Origin: Paracoccus seriniphilus
GTDB taxonomy: Bacteria > Pseudomonadota > Alphaproteobacteria > Rhodobacterales > Rhodobacteraceae
Direction: 5' to 3'
NCBI RefSeq assembly: GCF_028553745.1
Contig: NZ_CP067130.1
Location: forward strand, 496,001 to 560,000
DNA length: 64,000 bases
A program made the translations under genes and the position numbers. Position 1 is the first letter of the stretch. Every line of letters begins with the position of its first letter. Below, piece after piece: positions 27,617 to 36,699 of the stretch. The notes beneath the pieces are model-generated. The model saw only the letters and a program-made list of their open reading frames with translations, was not told the DNA's origin and searched no databases.

Positions 27617-28465
27617 TCAGGGATCCAGATCGCGCATCCGCGCCGCGATGCCGTCGAACAGGGCTGAGCTGGCCAGCTGGAACCCGTCAAGCTGGAGCGA
27701 CATGAGCGCCCCCTGGCCCTCGTCTGTCTCCGCAAGACCCAACAAGGCGGTTTGCAGGGCCTGAACCGGCTCGGAGTCAAGGTTGTCACGTCGTGCGCAG
27801 ACCGGCGGAAACCCCAGCCATTCCGACCGGGCGATGACCTTTGTGCGCGAGGTCAGTTCCGGCTCGATCATGGCGAGGGCTTCCCAGACATAGCCATCGA
27901 CGCTGCCCGACCGCACCAGGCCATCCGCCACGGCGCGCACCACATTGCGATGTCCAAAGGTGAAAATGGACCTGCTGAAGAAGTGCTCGGCCTGCTCGCC
28001 CATGCGACGCAGATCGGTCGCGGTCACAAGATAGCCCGAGTTCGAATCGGGGTCGGAAAATGCGTGGGTTGCACCACGCAGGTCGCTCAGCCTTGCCGCG
28101 CTGTCGCCAGCCCCGACGATCAGATAGGACTGATATCGCGGACCACCGCGCCAGACGGGCACCGCGACAAGATCAAGCAAATCGGCGTGCTGCAGATAGG
28201 GATATCCGCAAAGCCAAGCGGCATCGACGCTGCGCTCCAGCAGCAGACCGGTGATTTCCTGGTAGGTGCGGCGTTGCACCAATTCGATCTCGCGCCCCAT
28301 GCCGCGCGACAGCGCGCGGCGCAGACCGTCAATGATGCTTGCGTCATTGTCGAGAAACACCGGCGTCAACCCAAGACGAAAGACAGCTTGCGCCGGTGCC
28401 CGGCCTGCCATCAATGTCGATAACGCCGCGCCCAAAAGCATGCGTCGGCTGATCGATTGCTCCAT
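27617..28465 (-). CDS. aioX: Periplasmic arsenite-binding protein
   Basis: A 282-residue PhnD-like periplasmic protein. The N-terminal Ser-Arg-Arg-Met-Leu-Leu-Gly (6-12) with a hydrophobic stretch ending Ala-Gln-Ala is a Tat/Sec signal. Cys86 in Ala-Trp-Leu-Cys-Gly-Tyr-Pro-Tyr sits where characterised AioX proteins have the Cys needed for As(III) sensing. It is first in the aioXSR operon, expressed from the 28466-28904 region. Phosphonate binding would be the fold's default reading, but the context decides for arsenite. Confidence 0.9.
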   Translation of the reverse strand: MEQSISRRMLLGAALSTLMAGRAPAQAVFRLGLTPVFLDNDASIIDGLRRALSRGMGREIELVQRRTYQEITGLLLERSVDAAWLCGYPYLQHADLLDLVAVPVWRGGPRYQSYLIVGAGDSAARLSDLRGATHAFSDPDSNSGYLVTATDLRRMGEQAEHFFSRSIFTFGHRNVVRAVADGLVRSGSVDGYVWEALAMIEPELTSRTKVIARSEWLGFPPVCARRDNLDSEPVQALQTALLGLAETDEGQGALMSLQLDGFQLASSALFDGIAARMRDLDP

Positions 28466-28904
28466 GATCTCAGGCCCCTCCCCTGGCCGACTTCAGACCT
28501 GTGCCCCCAATCACACGGCGGATCGCGCACCTCCGCCAACAGCTATGCCACGCTTTCACCCCGTTCGAAATAGCGCCAGCAAGAGAGGCCGCAGGATTTC
28601 CTACTGGACGCGAGCGATCCTTGGACCGGAATGCCCTGTGGCCTGACCGCCGGGCTGCGCCGCAAGATCGGGAACGGTGCGGTCGTCCTGCAGGCTGGCG
28701 AAGGAGGCGTCATTCATGGCGATCATGATCGCGCCACCTCAGTGTGGCACGCGCATCCGTGTCGTCACATCGGGCCGCGATTTTCGCCAGAGCCTGATCG
28801 GAGGTGGCGCAGGGGAACTCAATGGAAATCGCATGAAATCCTGTTCCTGCCCTCTGCCGCACTCATATGCATATTGCACGACAAAGCCGATGGTCGCACC
28901 GTTG
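28466..28904. other. Intergenic region upstream of aioX
   Basis: The 439-bp gap between two minus-strand genes must hold the aioXSR promoter and the end of the amine-arm operon. I see no convincing gene. A perfect 14-bp palindrome GCGATCATGATCGC lies at 28719-28732. It could be an operator but is 254 bp from aioX. No intrinsic terminator stands out. Confidence 0.4.
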
Positions 28905-30500
28905 TCAGCGCAATATGGCGCGGGCGCAGCGCTCGCCAATCATCATGCTGGGGGCATTGGTATTTCCCCCGATCAGCGTTGGCATGACAGAGGCATCGGC
29001 AACCCGCAGGTTCGCCAGCCCATGCAGCTTCATGCTGACCGGGTCAACGACCGCCATCGGGTCGCGGCCCATCCGGGCCGTGCCCACCGGATGATAAACC
29101 GTCAGGGCTTCGGCGCGCAGATAGTCAAGAATTTCCGCATCGGTCCGAACCTGCGGTCCAGGCAGGATTTCGCGCCCGTGAAGGCCGGACATGGCATCCG
29201 AGCCGAAGATACGCCGCGCCAGCTTGATCCCTTCGACCAGCACCTCTGCATCGAAAGGATCAGAAAAGAACTGATGGTCGATCCGTGGCAGGATGTGCGC
29301 GCCCTCGCGGTCGATGCCTATATATCCGACCGAGCGTGGCCGCAGCACACAGGTATGGATGGCAAAGCCATGACCCCATTCCACCAACCGCCCGCGATGG
29401 CTGCGATAGCCGGGCACGAAATGGAACTGCACGTCCGGCAGATCACCGGCCAATGGCGTTCGGGCAAATCCTCCGGCAACGACATAATTGGTCGACAGCT
29501 CTCCCTTGCGACCCATCGCAAAGCTGAAGGGCGATGCCAGCAGGCGCCGCCAGTTGCGAAGCGACAGCCCCAAAGTACGCGAGGAATTGCTGCGAACGGT
29601 AATCATCCCGTCGACGTGATCGCGCAGATTGCGGCCCACACCCGGCAGATCGATTACAGGTTCGACCCCGCTGGCGCGCAGTTCCGCCCCCGGACCGACC
29701 CCCGAGGCCATAAGCGCCACAGGGGTCCCGATCGCGCCCGCCGACAACACCACTTCACCATTGCAAATGATGTGCTGCGACTGACCCTGTCGGGTGATCT
29801 CGATACCCGAAACGCGGCCTTCTTCGATCAGCAGCCGGTTCAGTTGGGCATCCGTCCAGATCGTCAGGTTGGCACGGTCACGAACGGGTTCCAGATAGGC
29901 GTTATAGGCCGACCAGCGAATGCCATTGCGTTGCGTGACATCATAGACACCCAGCCCCAACTGAGAGGGGCCGTTGAAATCATCATTGACAGGCAGTTGC
30001 AGCTCTGCCCCGCCGGCAATGAAGTCCTTGCAGACAGCATTGGGATCCGTCGGCCGGCTGACATAGAGCTCTCCGTCCTTGCCGTGATAGGCTGGGTCCT
30101 GATCGTTCACATTGCACTCAAGGTCCTTGAACACGGGCAGAACGTCGTCCCAACCCCAGCCTTCGCAGCCCAGATCGCGCCATTCGTCATAATCCTGCGC
30201 CGCGCCGCGAATATAGAGCATCGAATTCATCGACGACGATCCGCCCAGCATCCGCCCCCGGTTGACCGGAATGCGCCGCCCGTTCAGCCCCGGCTGGGGC
30301 ACGCCGACATAACCATAGTCAAAGCGCGGGCGACCATACATGGCCAGGATCCCTGCCGGAACCTTGACACGCGGGTCACGCTCGTGTCCGCCGGCCTCGA
30401 TGACCAGCACGCGGCGTTCAGGGTTTGCCGACAAACGGTTGGCAACCACGCAGCCCGCCGACCCTGCCCCGATGACGATATAGTCGAAACTGTCGCTCAT
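28905..30500 (-). CDS. GMC-family FAD oxidoreductase (choline-dehydrogenase-like)
   Basis: A 531-residue GMC flavoprotein. The FAD Rossmann motif Ile-Gly-Ala-Gly-Ser-Ala-Gly-Cys starts at residue 10, and the C-terminal active site contains Tyr-His-Pro-Val-Gly-Thr-Ala-Arg-Met-Gly and Gly-Gly-Asn-Thr-Asn-Ala-Pro-Ser. It oxidises an alcohol to an aldehyde; substrate not readable. ATG 30500 is used because the FAD motif follows at the normal distance; it overlaps the amidohydrolase stop (ATGA). It is the last gene of the potABCD-like importer operon, so it probably acts on something imported there. Confidence 0.88.
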   Translation of the reverse strand: MSDSFDYIVIGAGSAGCVVANRLSANPERRVLVIEAGGHERDPRVKVPAGILAMYGRPRFDYGYVGVPQPGLNGRRIPVNRGRMLGGSSSMNSMLYIRGAAQDYDEWRDLGCEGWGWDDVLPVFKDLECNVNDQDPAYHGKDGELYVSRPTDPNAVCKDFIAGGAELQLPVNDDFNGPSQLGLGVYDVTQRNGIRWSAYNAYLEPVRDRANLTIWTDAQLNRLLIEEGRVSGIEITRQGQSQHIICNGEVVLSAGAIGTPVALMASGVGPGAELRASGVEPVIDLPGVGRNLRDHVDGMITVRSNSSRTLGLSLRNWRRLLASPFSFAMGRKGELSTNYVVAGGFARTPLAGDLPDVQFHFVPGYRSHRGRLVEWGHGFAIHTCVLRPRSVGYIGIDREGAHILPRIDHQFFSDPFDAEVLVEGIKLARRIFGSDAMSGLHGREILPGPQVRTDAEILDYLRAEALTVYHPVGTARMGRDPMAVVDPVSMKLHGLANLRVADASVMPTLIGGNTNAPSMMIGERCARAILR

Positions 30501-32143
30501 TTTGCCTCGTAGGTAACTTGGCCGGCACAAATCGTCAGCACCACGCGCGCGGCCGTTGCGTCGTCGGCAAGGTTTTCAAGCGATCCATCGATCAGAACCA
30601 GATCCGCGTCGTAGCCCGGCTTCAGGGCACCGCGCCGGTCGTCGCAAAAATCGGCCACGGCCCCACCAAGGGTATAGGCCAGCAGGCATTCCTCCAGCGT
30701 CAGCCGCTGATCGGGCATATCCTCGGCCCAGGGCTGACGGCTGAGCGCGCAATGGATTACATGAAGCGGCGACAGCGGTGACACCGGCCAATCTGTTCCG
30801 AATGCCAGCGGCACATCACGGTCCCGGATCATCCGCCAGGGAAAGGCCGTCGCCCAACGATCGCGCCCCATGATGGTCGTCGTCGGTTCCAATGGCAGAC
30901 CTGCCGAACCCGGCGGATGCACCGGCTGCATGGATGCGACGATCCCCAGAGGTTTCAGCCGGTCCAGATCCTGCCGAGTGATCGTGTCGATATGCTCGAT
31001 GCGATGACGTGAATCGCGCGGACCATTGGCCTGCCGTGCAGCCTCGTAGCCGTCAATCGTGGCGCGCACCGCCCCATCGCCCACCGCATGGGTGGCGATC
31101 TGCAGACCGCGGCGGTCGGCCTCGATACACATCTGTGCAAAGACCGGCGCAGCAATCAGCGGCTCGGATCGAAAGCCCGGACGGTCGGGATAGTCGCTGA
31201 CGGTCAAGGCCGTCCAGGTGTCATACACACCATCCATGAAGAATTTGACACGCCCGAATTGCAGCCTTCCCGGCACCTCGGGTCCGAAATCCTCGATCCG
31301 GGCAATGCCTTCGGGGCCATCAGATTCCTCCAGCCGCAATGGCAGGCTGACCCGCACCGGCATGGCGTCCGACAGCGCCAGTTCACGCAACAGCCCAGCC
31401 TGATATGCGTTGCCATCCATATTGACCGCGGTGGTAATGCCATGTTGCGCGCAATATTCACCGGCCTGACGGATAATGCCGCGATCATAGGCACGGTCCT
31501 CTTCCGGCACGAGCTTGTCGCCGACATAATCCAGCCCATCTCGCCCCTGAAGCCGAGAAATCATCTTCACCCGCTGCATGGCGGCGAATTCGCGCAGTTC
31601 GCCCGTGGCCAGCCCGTCTTCCCCCATCACCACTTCCGCGCCCGGCCCCAGATCGCAACCATGCAGGACCCCGGCCAGTTCAAGCGCGCGCGTATTGGCC
31701 CAGGCGCAATGCAGGTCGGTGGCAAGGATACAGATGGGACGGCTCGGACTGATCCGGTCGAGGATATGGCGATCGGGCCGCTGGTCTTCGCCAAAGATCG
31801 TGTAATTTGCCGCAAATCCGGTCAACAGATCATCGCCAGGATGATCCGCTGCATATCGGCGAAATGCCGCACAAACATTGTCGAAACCGAAGAGCGGACC
31901 CAGGTTCAGCATCGAGAGCGAAGCACCACCCATGAACAGATGCAGATGGCTTTCAAAGAAGCCCGGCACCAGCTCGCGCCCTTCGGCATCAATTGTCCGG
32001 CAATGCGCTGGCGCCATGCCACGGATGGTTGCGTCATCGCCAACAGCCTGGATGATCCCGGCACCCACGGCTATGGCAGTGCTTCCCTCGGGCGCAAACA
32101 ACGGACGGATACGGGCGTTCACGATGACAAGATCGACGCTCAT
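30497..32143 (-). CDS. YtcJ-like metal-dependent amidohydrolase
   Basis: A 548-residue amidohydrolase family 3 protein. Metal motif Glu-Ser-His-Leu-His-Leu (64-69), a later Ala-Thr-His-Ala-Val-Gly-Asp-Gly-Ala, His-Arg-Ile-Glu-His-Ile and a final Phe-Gly-Thr-Asp-Trp-Pro-Val-Ser-Pro supply the His/Asp ligands. Members of this family hydrolyse N-acyl or formyl amides. It lies between the amine-type importer's binding protein (48 bp away) and the GMC oxidase (overlap), so its job is probably to deacylate an imported amine compound (inference). Confidence 0.87.
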   Translation of the reverse strand: MSVDLVIVNARIRPLFAPEGSTAIAVGAGIIQAVGDDATIRGMAPAHCRTIDAEGRELVPGFFESHLHLFMGGASLSMLNLGPLFGFDNVCAAFRRYAADHPGDDLLTGFAANYTIFGEDQRPDRHILDRISPSRPICILATDLHCAWANTRALELAGVLHGCDLGPGAEVVMGEDGLATGELREFAAMQRVKMISRLQGRDGLDYVGDKLVPEEDRAYDRGIIRQAGEYCAQHGITTAVNMDGNAYQAGLLRELALSDAMPVRVSLPLRLEESDGPEGIARIEDFGPEVPGRLQFGRVKFFMDGVYDTWTALTVSDYPDRPGFRSEPLIAAPVFAQMCIEADRRGLQIATHAVGDGAVRATIDGYEAARQANGPRDSRHRIEHIDTITRQDLDRLKPLGIVASMQPVHPPGSAGLPLEPTTTIMGRDRWATAFPWRMIRDRDVPLAFGTDWPVSPLSPLHVIHCALSRQPWAEDMPDQRLTLEECLLAYTLGGAVADFCDDRRGALKPGYDADLVLIDGSLENLADDATAARVVLTICAGQVTYEAK

Positions 32144-32191
32144 TCTGCGTTCCCCTTCCAGCTGGGCCGGGGGCTGCCCCCCGGCCTGATT

Positions 32192-33208
32192 TTATTGCAG
32201 AAGCTGAGTCCAAACGCGGGTCACCAGATCCTGCGCCTTGGGCGAACAGGTGCGGGACATCTCGACAGGAACCTCGGGATACAGCGCCGGCGCCACATCC
32301 TTGGTATATTTCTTGTCCTCTTCGACGACGGTCATTGGCGATGAATGCGCATAGTGGTTCATTTCGACGGTGGCGTTTTCCGGGGTCGAGATGAACTCGA
32401 TGAACTTGATCGCATTTTCACGGTTGGGCGCGCCCTTGGGGATCACCATGCTGTCCAGCCAGCCGACCAGACCCTCCTTGGGCATGGCATAGGTCAGCGG
32501 TGCGCCTTCGGACTGGGCGCGGACGGTTTCGCCATCCCACCAGAAATGCGTGGCGACCTCGCCCGAAATCAACCGGCTTTCGATATTGTCCGAGGAATAG
32601 ACGGCCACCGCCTCTTTCTGCGCCATCAGCAGATCGAGCACCTTCTTCATTTCGTCCGGGTCTTCCGAACAGAAAGGCACACCCAGATAAAGCTGCGCGG
32701 TGCCGATGATCTCATCGGGATAGGACAGCATCGCGATGCGCCCGGCCAGATCACCGTCGGGCTCCAGAAAATACTTCAGGCTGTCGGTGGGGCCATCATA
32801 TTCCTCGGTGTTCACGACGAAACCGGCGGTGCCATAGGCCAGGGGAATGGAATATTCCTGTGTTTCGTCCCACCACTGGTTGCGCCAGCGTTCGTCGATA
32901 TTGTTATAGGCCTCCAGCTTGTTCGCGCCGTAATTCTCGACCAGACCCTCGTCGATCATGATGCGCAGGAAATGCTGGGACGGCACCGCAATGTCATAGC
33001 CCGAAGCGCCGGCCTGCAGTTTGGTCAGCAGATCTTCATTCGAGGTATAGCCATCGACGCTGACTTCAACGTCGTATTCCCTGGAAAATGTCTCGATCAG
33101 CTCAGGGGCGATGGATTCCGACCAGACGTAAAGATTCAGTTTGCCTTCGGCGAGCGCAGGCGAGGCGAGGCACAGGGCGATCGCCGTCGCGGACATATAT
33201 TTCTGCAT
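32192..33208 (-). CDS. Polyamine-type ABC substrate-binding protein (PotD/PotF-like)
   Basis: A 338-residue periplasmic binding protein with a Sec signal (cleavage near Ala-Leu-Ala-Glu, residues 18-21) and the PotD opening Leu-Asn-Leu-Tyr-Val-Trp-Ser-Glu-Ser-Ile. Conserved Val-Asp-Gly-Tyr, Tyr-Asp-Ile-Ala-Val-Pro-Ser and Trp-Trp-Asp-Gly-Glu motifs fit the family. Real ligands in this family include spermidine, putrescine and other amines or amino-acid derivatives; specificity is not readable. It is the fourth gene of the A-B-C-D importer operon. Confidence 0.88.
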   Translation of the reverse strand: MQKYMSATAIALCLASPALAEGKLNLYVWSESIAPELIETFSREYDVEVSVDGYTSNEDLLTKLQAGASGYDIAVPSQHFLRIMIDEGLVENYGANKLEAYNNIDERWRNQWWDETQEYSIPLAYGTAGFVVNTEEYDGPTDSLKYFLEPDGDLAGRIAMLSYPDEIIGTAQLYLGVPFCSEDPDEMKKVLDLLMAQKEAVAVYSSDNIESRLISGEVATHFWWDGETVRAQSEGAPLTYAMPKEGLVGWLDSMVIPKGAPNRENAIKFIEFISTPENATVEMNHYAHSSPMTVVEEDKKYTKDVAPALYPEVPVEMSRTCSPKAQDLVTRVWTQLLQ

Positions 33209-33241
33209 GATTTTCTCCTGTTGGAACGTTTCTTATGAAGG

Positions 33242-34045
33242 TCAGATGTCCTTGCCGGTGCCGCGTGCCGACATGGTCAGGGCAACGGTGGCAAGGATCA
33301 GCGACGCAAGGATCAGCAGGCTTGCGACCGCATTGAGTTCGGGAGAGGTGCCGGCGCGGATCAGCGAGAAGATATAGACCGGCAAGGTCGTGGTGCCCCC
33401 CGAACTGAGCATGTTCGAAGTGATGAAATCATCCATCGAGATCAGGAAAGCCAGCATCGCCCCTGAAAACAGACCGGGAAAGATCAGCGGCAGGGTCACA
33501 CGACGAAAGACCGTCCAGCGTCTTGCATAGAGATCCGAGGCGGCCTCTTCGAAATCCAGCGACATTCCCTGCAACCGCGCCCGGATCGGCAAAAAGGCAA
33601 AGGGCGTGCAAAAGGCCGAATGGGCAATCACCAGCTTCAGCAGGCCGTTCTGCAATCCGATCAGCGAAAACAGGATCAGGGTGGCGACGGCCAGAACAAT
33701 CTCGGGCAGCAGCAGGGGCAGGTTGACCACGGTTTCCGACAGCTTGCGCGCGCGCATCCTTTTGCCACGGATGATCGCCATGGCCGCCATCAGCGCAATG
33801 GTGGTCGCCACGACTGTGGCAATGACCGCAACCAGCAACGAGGTCTTCAGCGCGTCGACAAGGGCCGCGTTGTTCAGGGCCGAGCCATACCATTTGAGCG
33901 AGAATTTCGTCCAGACGCCAGTAATGCGGTTCTCGTTGAAGGAATAAAGGATCACGATGGCAAGGGGCGCATAGAGATAGACGAAGAAGGCAAAGCTCAG
34001 CACACCAAGGCCGGGATAACGTTTGACATCATGCCGCTTTTTCAT
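33242..34045 (-). CDS. Polyamine-type ABC permease (PotC-like)
   Basis: A 267-residue permease with about six transmembrane helices and the EAA-type loop Glu-Ala-Ala-Ser-Asp-Leu-Tyr-Ala-Arg-Arg-Trp. The Ser-Met-Asp-Asp-Phe-Ile-Thr-Ser segment near residue 205 is the PotC/PotI hallmark. It overlaps the preceding permease by ATGA and precedes the binding protein. Confidence 0.9.
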   Translation of the reverse strand: MKKRHDVKRYPGLGVLSFAFFVYLYAPLAIVILYSFNENRITGVWTKFSLKWYGSALNNAALVDALKTSLLVAVIATVVATTIALMAAMAIIRGKRMRARKLSETVVNLPLLLPEIVLAVATLILFSLIGLQNGLLKLVIAHSAFCTPFAFLPIRARLQGMSLDFEEAASDLYARRWTVFRRVTLPLIFPGLFSGAMLAFLISMDDFITSNMLSSGGTTTLPVYIFSLIRAGTSPELNAVASLLILASLILATVALTMSARGTGKDI

Positions 34046-34980
34046 GCTGCGACCTCCTTCCTGCGGGCGCGCAGCGCGATCAGCACCAGAACGATCATCA
34101 CGAAGATCATCAGCATGACCGCAATGGCCGAGCCAAAGGGCCAGTTGCGCCCGCCACCGAATTGCAGTTGAATCAGCGACCCCATCATCATCTGCTTGCC
34201 GCCACCCATCAGAATGGGTTCCAGAACCGCCCCCAGCGAGGGCACGAAGACCAGGATCGCCCCCGAGGCAATGCCCGGCGCGGTCAAAGGCAAGATCACC
34301 CGGCGCAACGCGGTCCAGCGGCTGCCATATAGGTCATGGGCTGCTTCGATCAGCGTGCCGTCCAGCTTCTCGATCGAGGCAAAGACCGGCAGCACCATCA
34401 GCGGGATATAGGTGTAGACCATCGCCGCCAGTGTCGCGCCGTCATTATACATCAGTGTCAGGCCCGAAGGTGCGCCAAAGAACTGCAGGAACTGCGGCAG
34501 GGGGCCGTCGCGCCCCAGAATGATCATCCACGCATAGACACGCAGGATCATCGACATCCAGAATGGCAGAGTCACCAGATAGACCAGCAGTGCCTTGCGG
34601 AACGGCGGCTGGCTGGCAATGTAATAGGCGACCGGCACTGCTAGCGTCAGGCACAGAAGGGTCGTGACTCCGGCCAGCAACAGTGTGCGAAGGATGATGA
34701 CAAGATATTGCGGCGTGAACTCGATCTCGCCCGACCAGCCCTCATTGAACAGGATCTGCTTGTATCCGGCCAGATCAAAGCCCCAGTCGAACCCGCCATA
34801 GGCTCCTCTGACCGAGAAGGACACGGCGACAATGATCAGGATCGGGATGATCAGTGCAAAACCCATCAGCAACCACGAAGGCAGCACTCCCAGAACGGCA
34901 AGGTTCCAGCCGCGCGCATGGGGTTTTCCCTGCACAAGCTTTTCCGGCACGACGGCCTGATGATGGCTGATATCGCTCAT
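34042..34980 (-). CDS. Polyamine-type ABC permease (PotB-like)
   Basis: A 312-residue permease with about six transmembrane helices and the EAA loop Glu-Ala-Ala-His-Asp-Leu-Tyr-Gly-Ser-Arg-Trp near residue 220. A hydrophilic leader of about 30 residues precedes the first helix. Its start overlaps the ATPase stop (ATGA). Together with the PotC-like protein it makes the transport channel. Confidence 0.9.
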   Translation of the reverse strand: MSDISHHQAVVPEKLVQGKPHARGWNLAVLGVLPSWLLMGFALIIPILIIVAVSFSVRGAYGGFDWGFDLAGYKQILFNEGWSGEIEFTPQYLVIILRTLLLAGVTTLLCLTLAVPVAYYIASQPPFRKALLVYLVTLPFWMSMILRVYAWMIILGRDGPLPQFLQFFGAPSGLTLMYNDGATLAAMVYTYIPLMVLPVFASIEKLDGTLIEAAHDLYGSRWTALRRVILPLTAPGIASGAILVFVPSLGAVLEPILMGGGKQMMMGSLIQLQFGGGRNWPFGSAIAVMLMIFVMIVLVLIALRARRKEVAA

Positions 34981-36050
34981 GACGCCAGCAACCGCGCTGC
35001 GTTCTCATGAAAGCCCACGGAAACCGTGCTGCCCAGAGAAATAGTATCGCCATCGCGCGATGCATTGCGTCGCGATGCGCGGAATTCAACCCCGCCAGCC
35101 GAAAGCAGATAATGGGTATAGCCGCCCATATAGTTCTTGTTGACGACCTTGGCGTCAAAGGCCGATTGCGGCGCCTGGTCGCCCAGATTGATTTTCTCGG
35201 GCCGAACCGACAGGGTCGCCGGACCCGCAGGCATGTTCACCGGTGAAGGCACCTGAATGACCTGATCAAAGGGCGTGCGAATCGTGGCCCGGCCCGAGGC
35301 GGACTCCAGCACCTGAACCTCGAGGAAATTCGTCTCGCCCACGAAATCGGCGACAAAGCGGTTCACAGGCTCTTCATAGATTTCCGTCGGCGTGCCCAGT
35401 TGCTGCACCTCACCCGATCCCAGAACGGCGATCCGGTCGGACATGTCCAATGCTTCTTCCTGGTCATGGGTCACGAACACGAAGGTGATCCCGGTGTCGC
35501 GCTGCAGGGCGCGCAACTCGTCCCGCATGGCCTGACGCAGCTTCAGATCCAGCGCGGAAAGCGGCTCATCCAGCAACAGAACCTCGGGTTCCGGAGCCAG
35601 CGCGCGGGCCAGAGCAACCCGTTGACGCTGACCGCCGGAAAGTTGCGCAGGCTTGCGATTGGCAAAGGCGGACATATGGACGCGCTCCAGCATTTCGCCC
35701 ACACGCGCCTGCCGCCTCGCCTTGTCCCAGCCCAGGTTTTCCAGCCCGAAGGCAACATTCTGTTCCAGCGTCATATGCGGAAACAGCGCATAGCTTTGAA
35801 ACACCGTGTTCACATGCCGCTTGTGGGGCGGGATATCCACGATGTCGCGCTGGTTCAGCAGGATCTGCCCGGTATCGGGTGTCTCGAAGCCCGCAATCAT
35901 CCGCAAGAGCGTGGTCTTGCCACAGCCCGAGGGGCCAAGCATCGTAAAGAATTCATTGCTGCGAATGTTGAAGCTGACCGAATGCAGGGCCTGATAACTG
36001 CCGAAGCGTTTCGACACCTTCTGGACCTCGATCGCGTTTTGCTGGCTCAC
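34977..36050 (-). CDS. Polyamine-type ABC ATPase (PotA-like)
   Basis: A 357-residue ATPase with Walker A Gly-Pro-Ser-Gly-Cys-Gly-Lys-Thr-Thr (39-47), signature Leu-Ser-Gly-Gly-Gln-Arg-Gln-Arg, Walker B Leu-Leu-Leu-Asp-Glu-Pro and a C-terminal TOBE domain from about 280. The start is GTG 36050 (Ser-Gln-Gln-Asn-Ala follows). It is the first gene of the importer operon; the spacer to the divergent LysR gene contains the inverted repeats at 36187-36218. Confidence 0.9.
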   Translation of the reverse strand: MSQQNAIEVQKVSKRFGSYQALHSVSFNIRSNEFFTMLGPSGCGKTTLLRMIAGFETPDTGQILLNQRDIVDIPPHKRHVNTVFQSYALFPHMTLEQNVAFGLENLGWDKARRQARVGEMLERVHMSAFANRKPAQLSGGQRQRVALARALAPEPEVLLLDEPLSALDLKLRQAMRDELRALQRDTGITFVFVTHDQEEALDMSDRIAVLGSGEVQQLGTPTEIYEEPVNRFVADFVGETNFLEVQVLESASGRATIRTPFDQVIQVPSPVNMPAGPATLSVRPEKINLGDQAPQSAFDAKVVNKNYMGGYTHYLLSAGGVEFRASRRNASRDGDTISLGSTVSVGFHENAARLLAS

Positions 36051-36699
36051 CTGGCTATCCTCTTGCTGTGGTCACGCCCAGTTCTTTGCACCGGCGGCGA
36101 AACTATGACCCGGTGACCAAAGTTCATCCGAACGGCGCCAAGGAAGTCACGTTGCCAAGTCCTGTCGCCGGGTCATGCCGACCACGCCATAAGGCGCGAT
36201 TTATGGCGTTCGATAAATGAGAACTTGCGAAACAGGTGATTAGGCTAAAACTTTGCGAAGTGTTTTCACGTCACAACAATGCCGGGAAAAGCAGCAAACA
36301 GGCCTGCTTATCCCTTGGCCCGCAAGCCGCCGGAGGCCCTGTCACCCGGATGCAAGCGCGATCTGACTGGATCCGGTTTTGCCTGACAGAGCATGTCACA
36401 TGGGTTGAATTGCCACGTCAGGAAGGTCCGCCCCCAGCTGGCAGAGAGCTTCCCAAGGCGCATTGCGCCCCGATCCGGCGGATGAATTGGGACATGCTGC
36501 AGTGAGGTTCGCACCCATGCACCGCTGCCCGAATTCAGGGCAGATTGAAAAATCCGGAGAATGGCGCGCTTTGCGGGGCAGTGATAATTTCTTCGACCGG
36601 CGCGCGCCTTGCGCTATCACGGGTTGCACCATATGCGATTGACTGCGCGCTACAGCCATCGTCCGGTCACACGAACGCACAGATTCACACGGAGAAACG
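36051..36699. promoter_or_regulatory. Divergent control region with LysR-type inverted repeats
   Basis: The 649-bp spacer between the potA-like gene (minus) and the LysR gene (plus) has no convincing gene. Two overlapping inverted repeats stand out: CCATAA (36187-36192) / TTATGG (36201-36206) and ATTTAT (36199-36204) / ATAAAT (36213-36218), each with an 8-base gap. The ATAA-N8-TTAT core is close to a LysR T-N11-A box. They lie about 140 bp from the potA start, the usual distance for a recognition site. The rest shows no strong promoter by eye. Confidence 0.5.

Noticed and set aside
28719..28732. Perfect 14-bp palindrome as an AioR or LysR operator
   Set aside because: It is 254 bp from aioX, has no second copy seen, and may be chance; recorded only as part of the intergenic entry.
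28677..30512. Plus-strand open frame of about 611 codons opposite the GMC oxidase
   Set aside because: Antisense to a gene with complete GMC motifs; no recognisable protein pattern.
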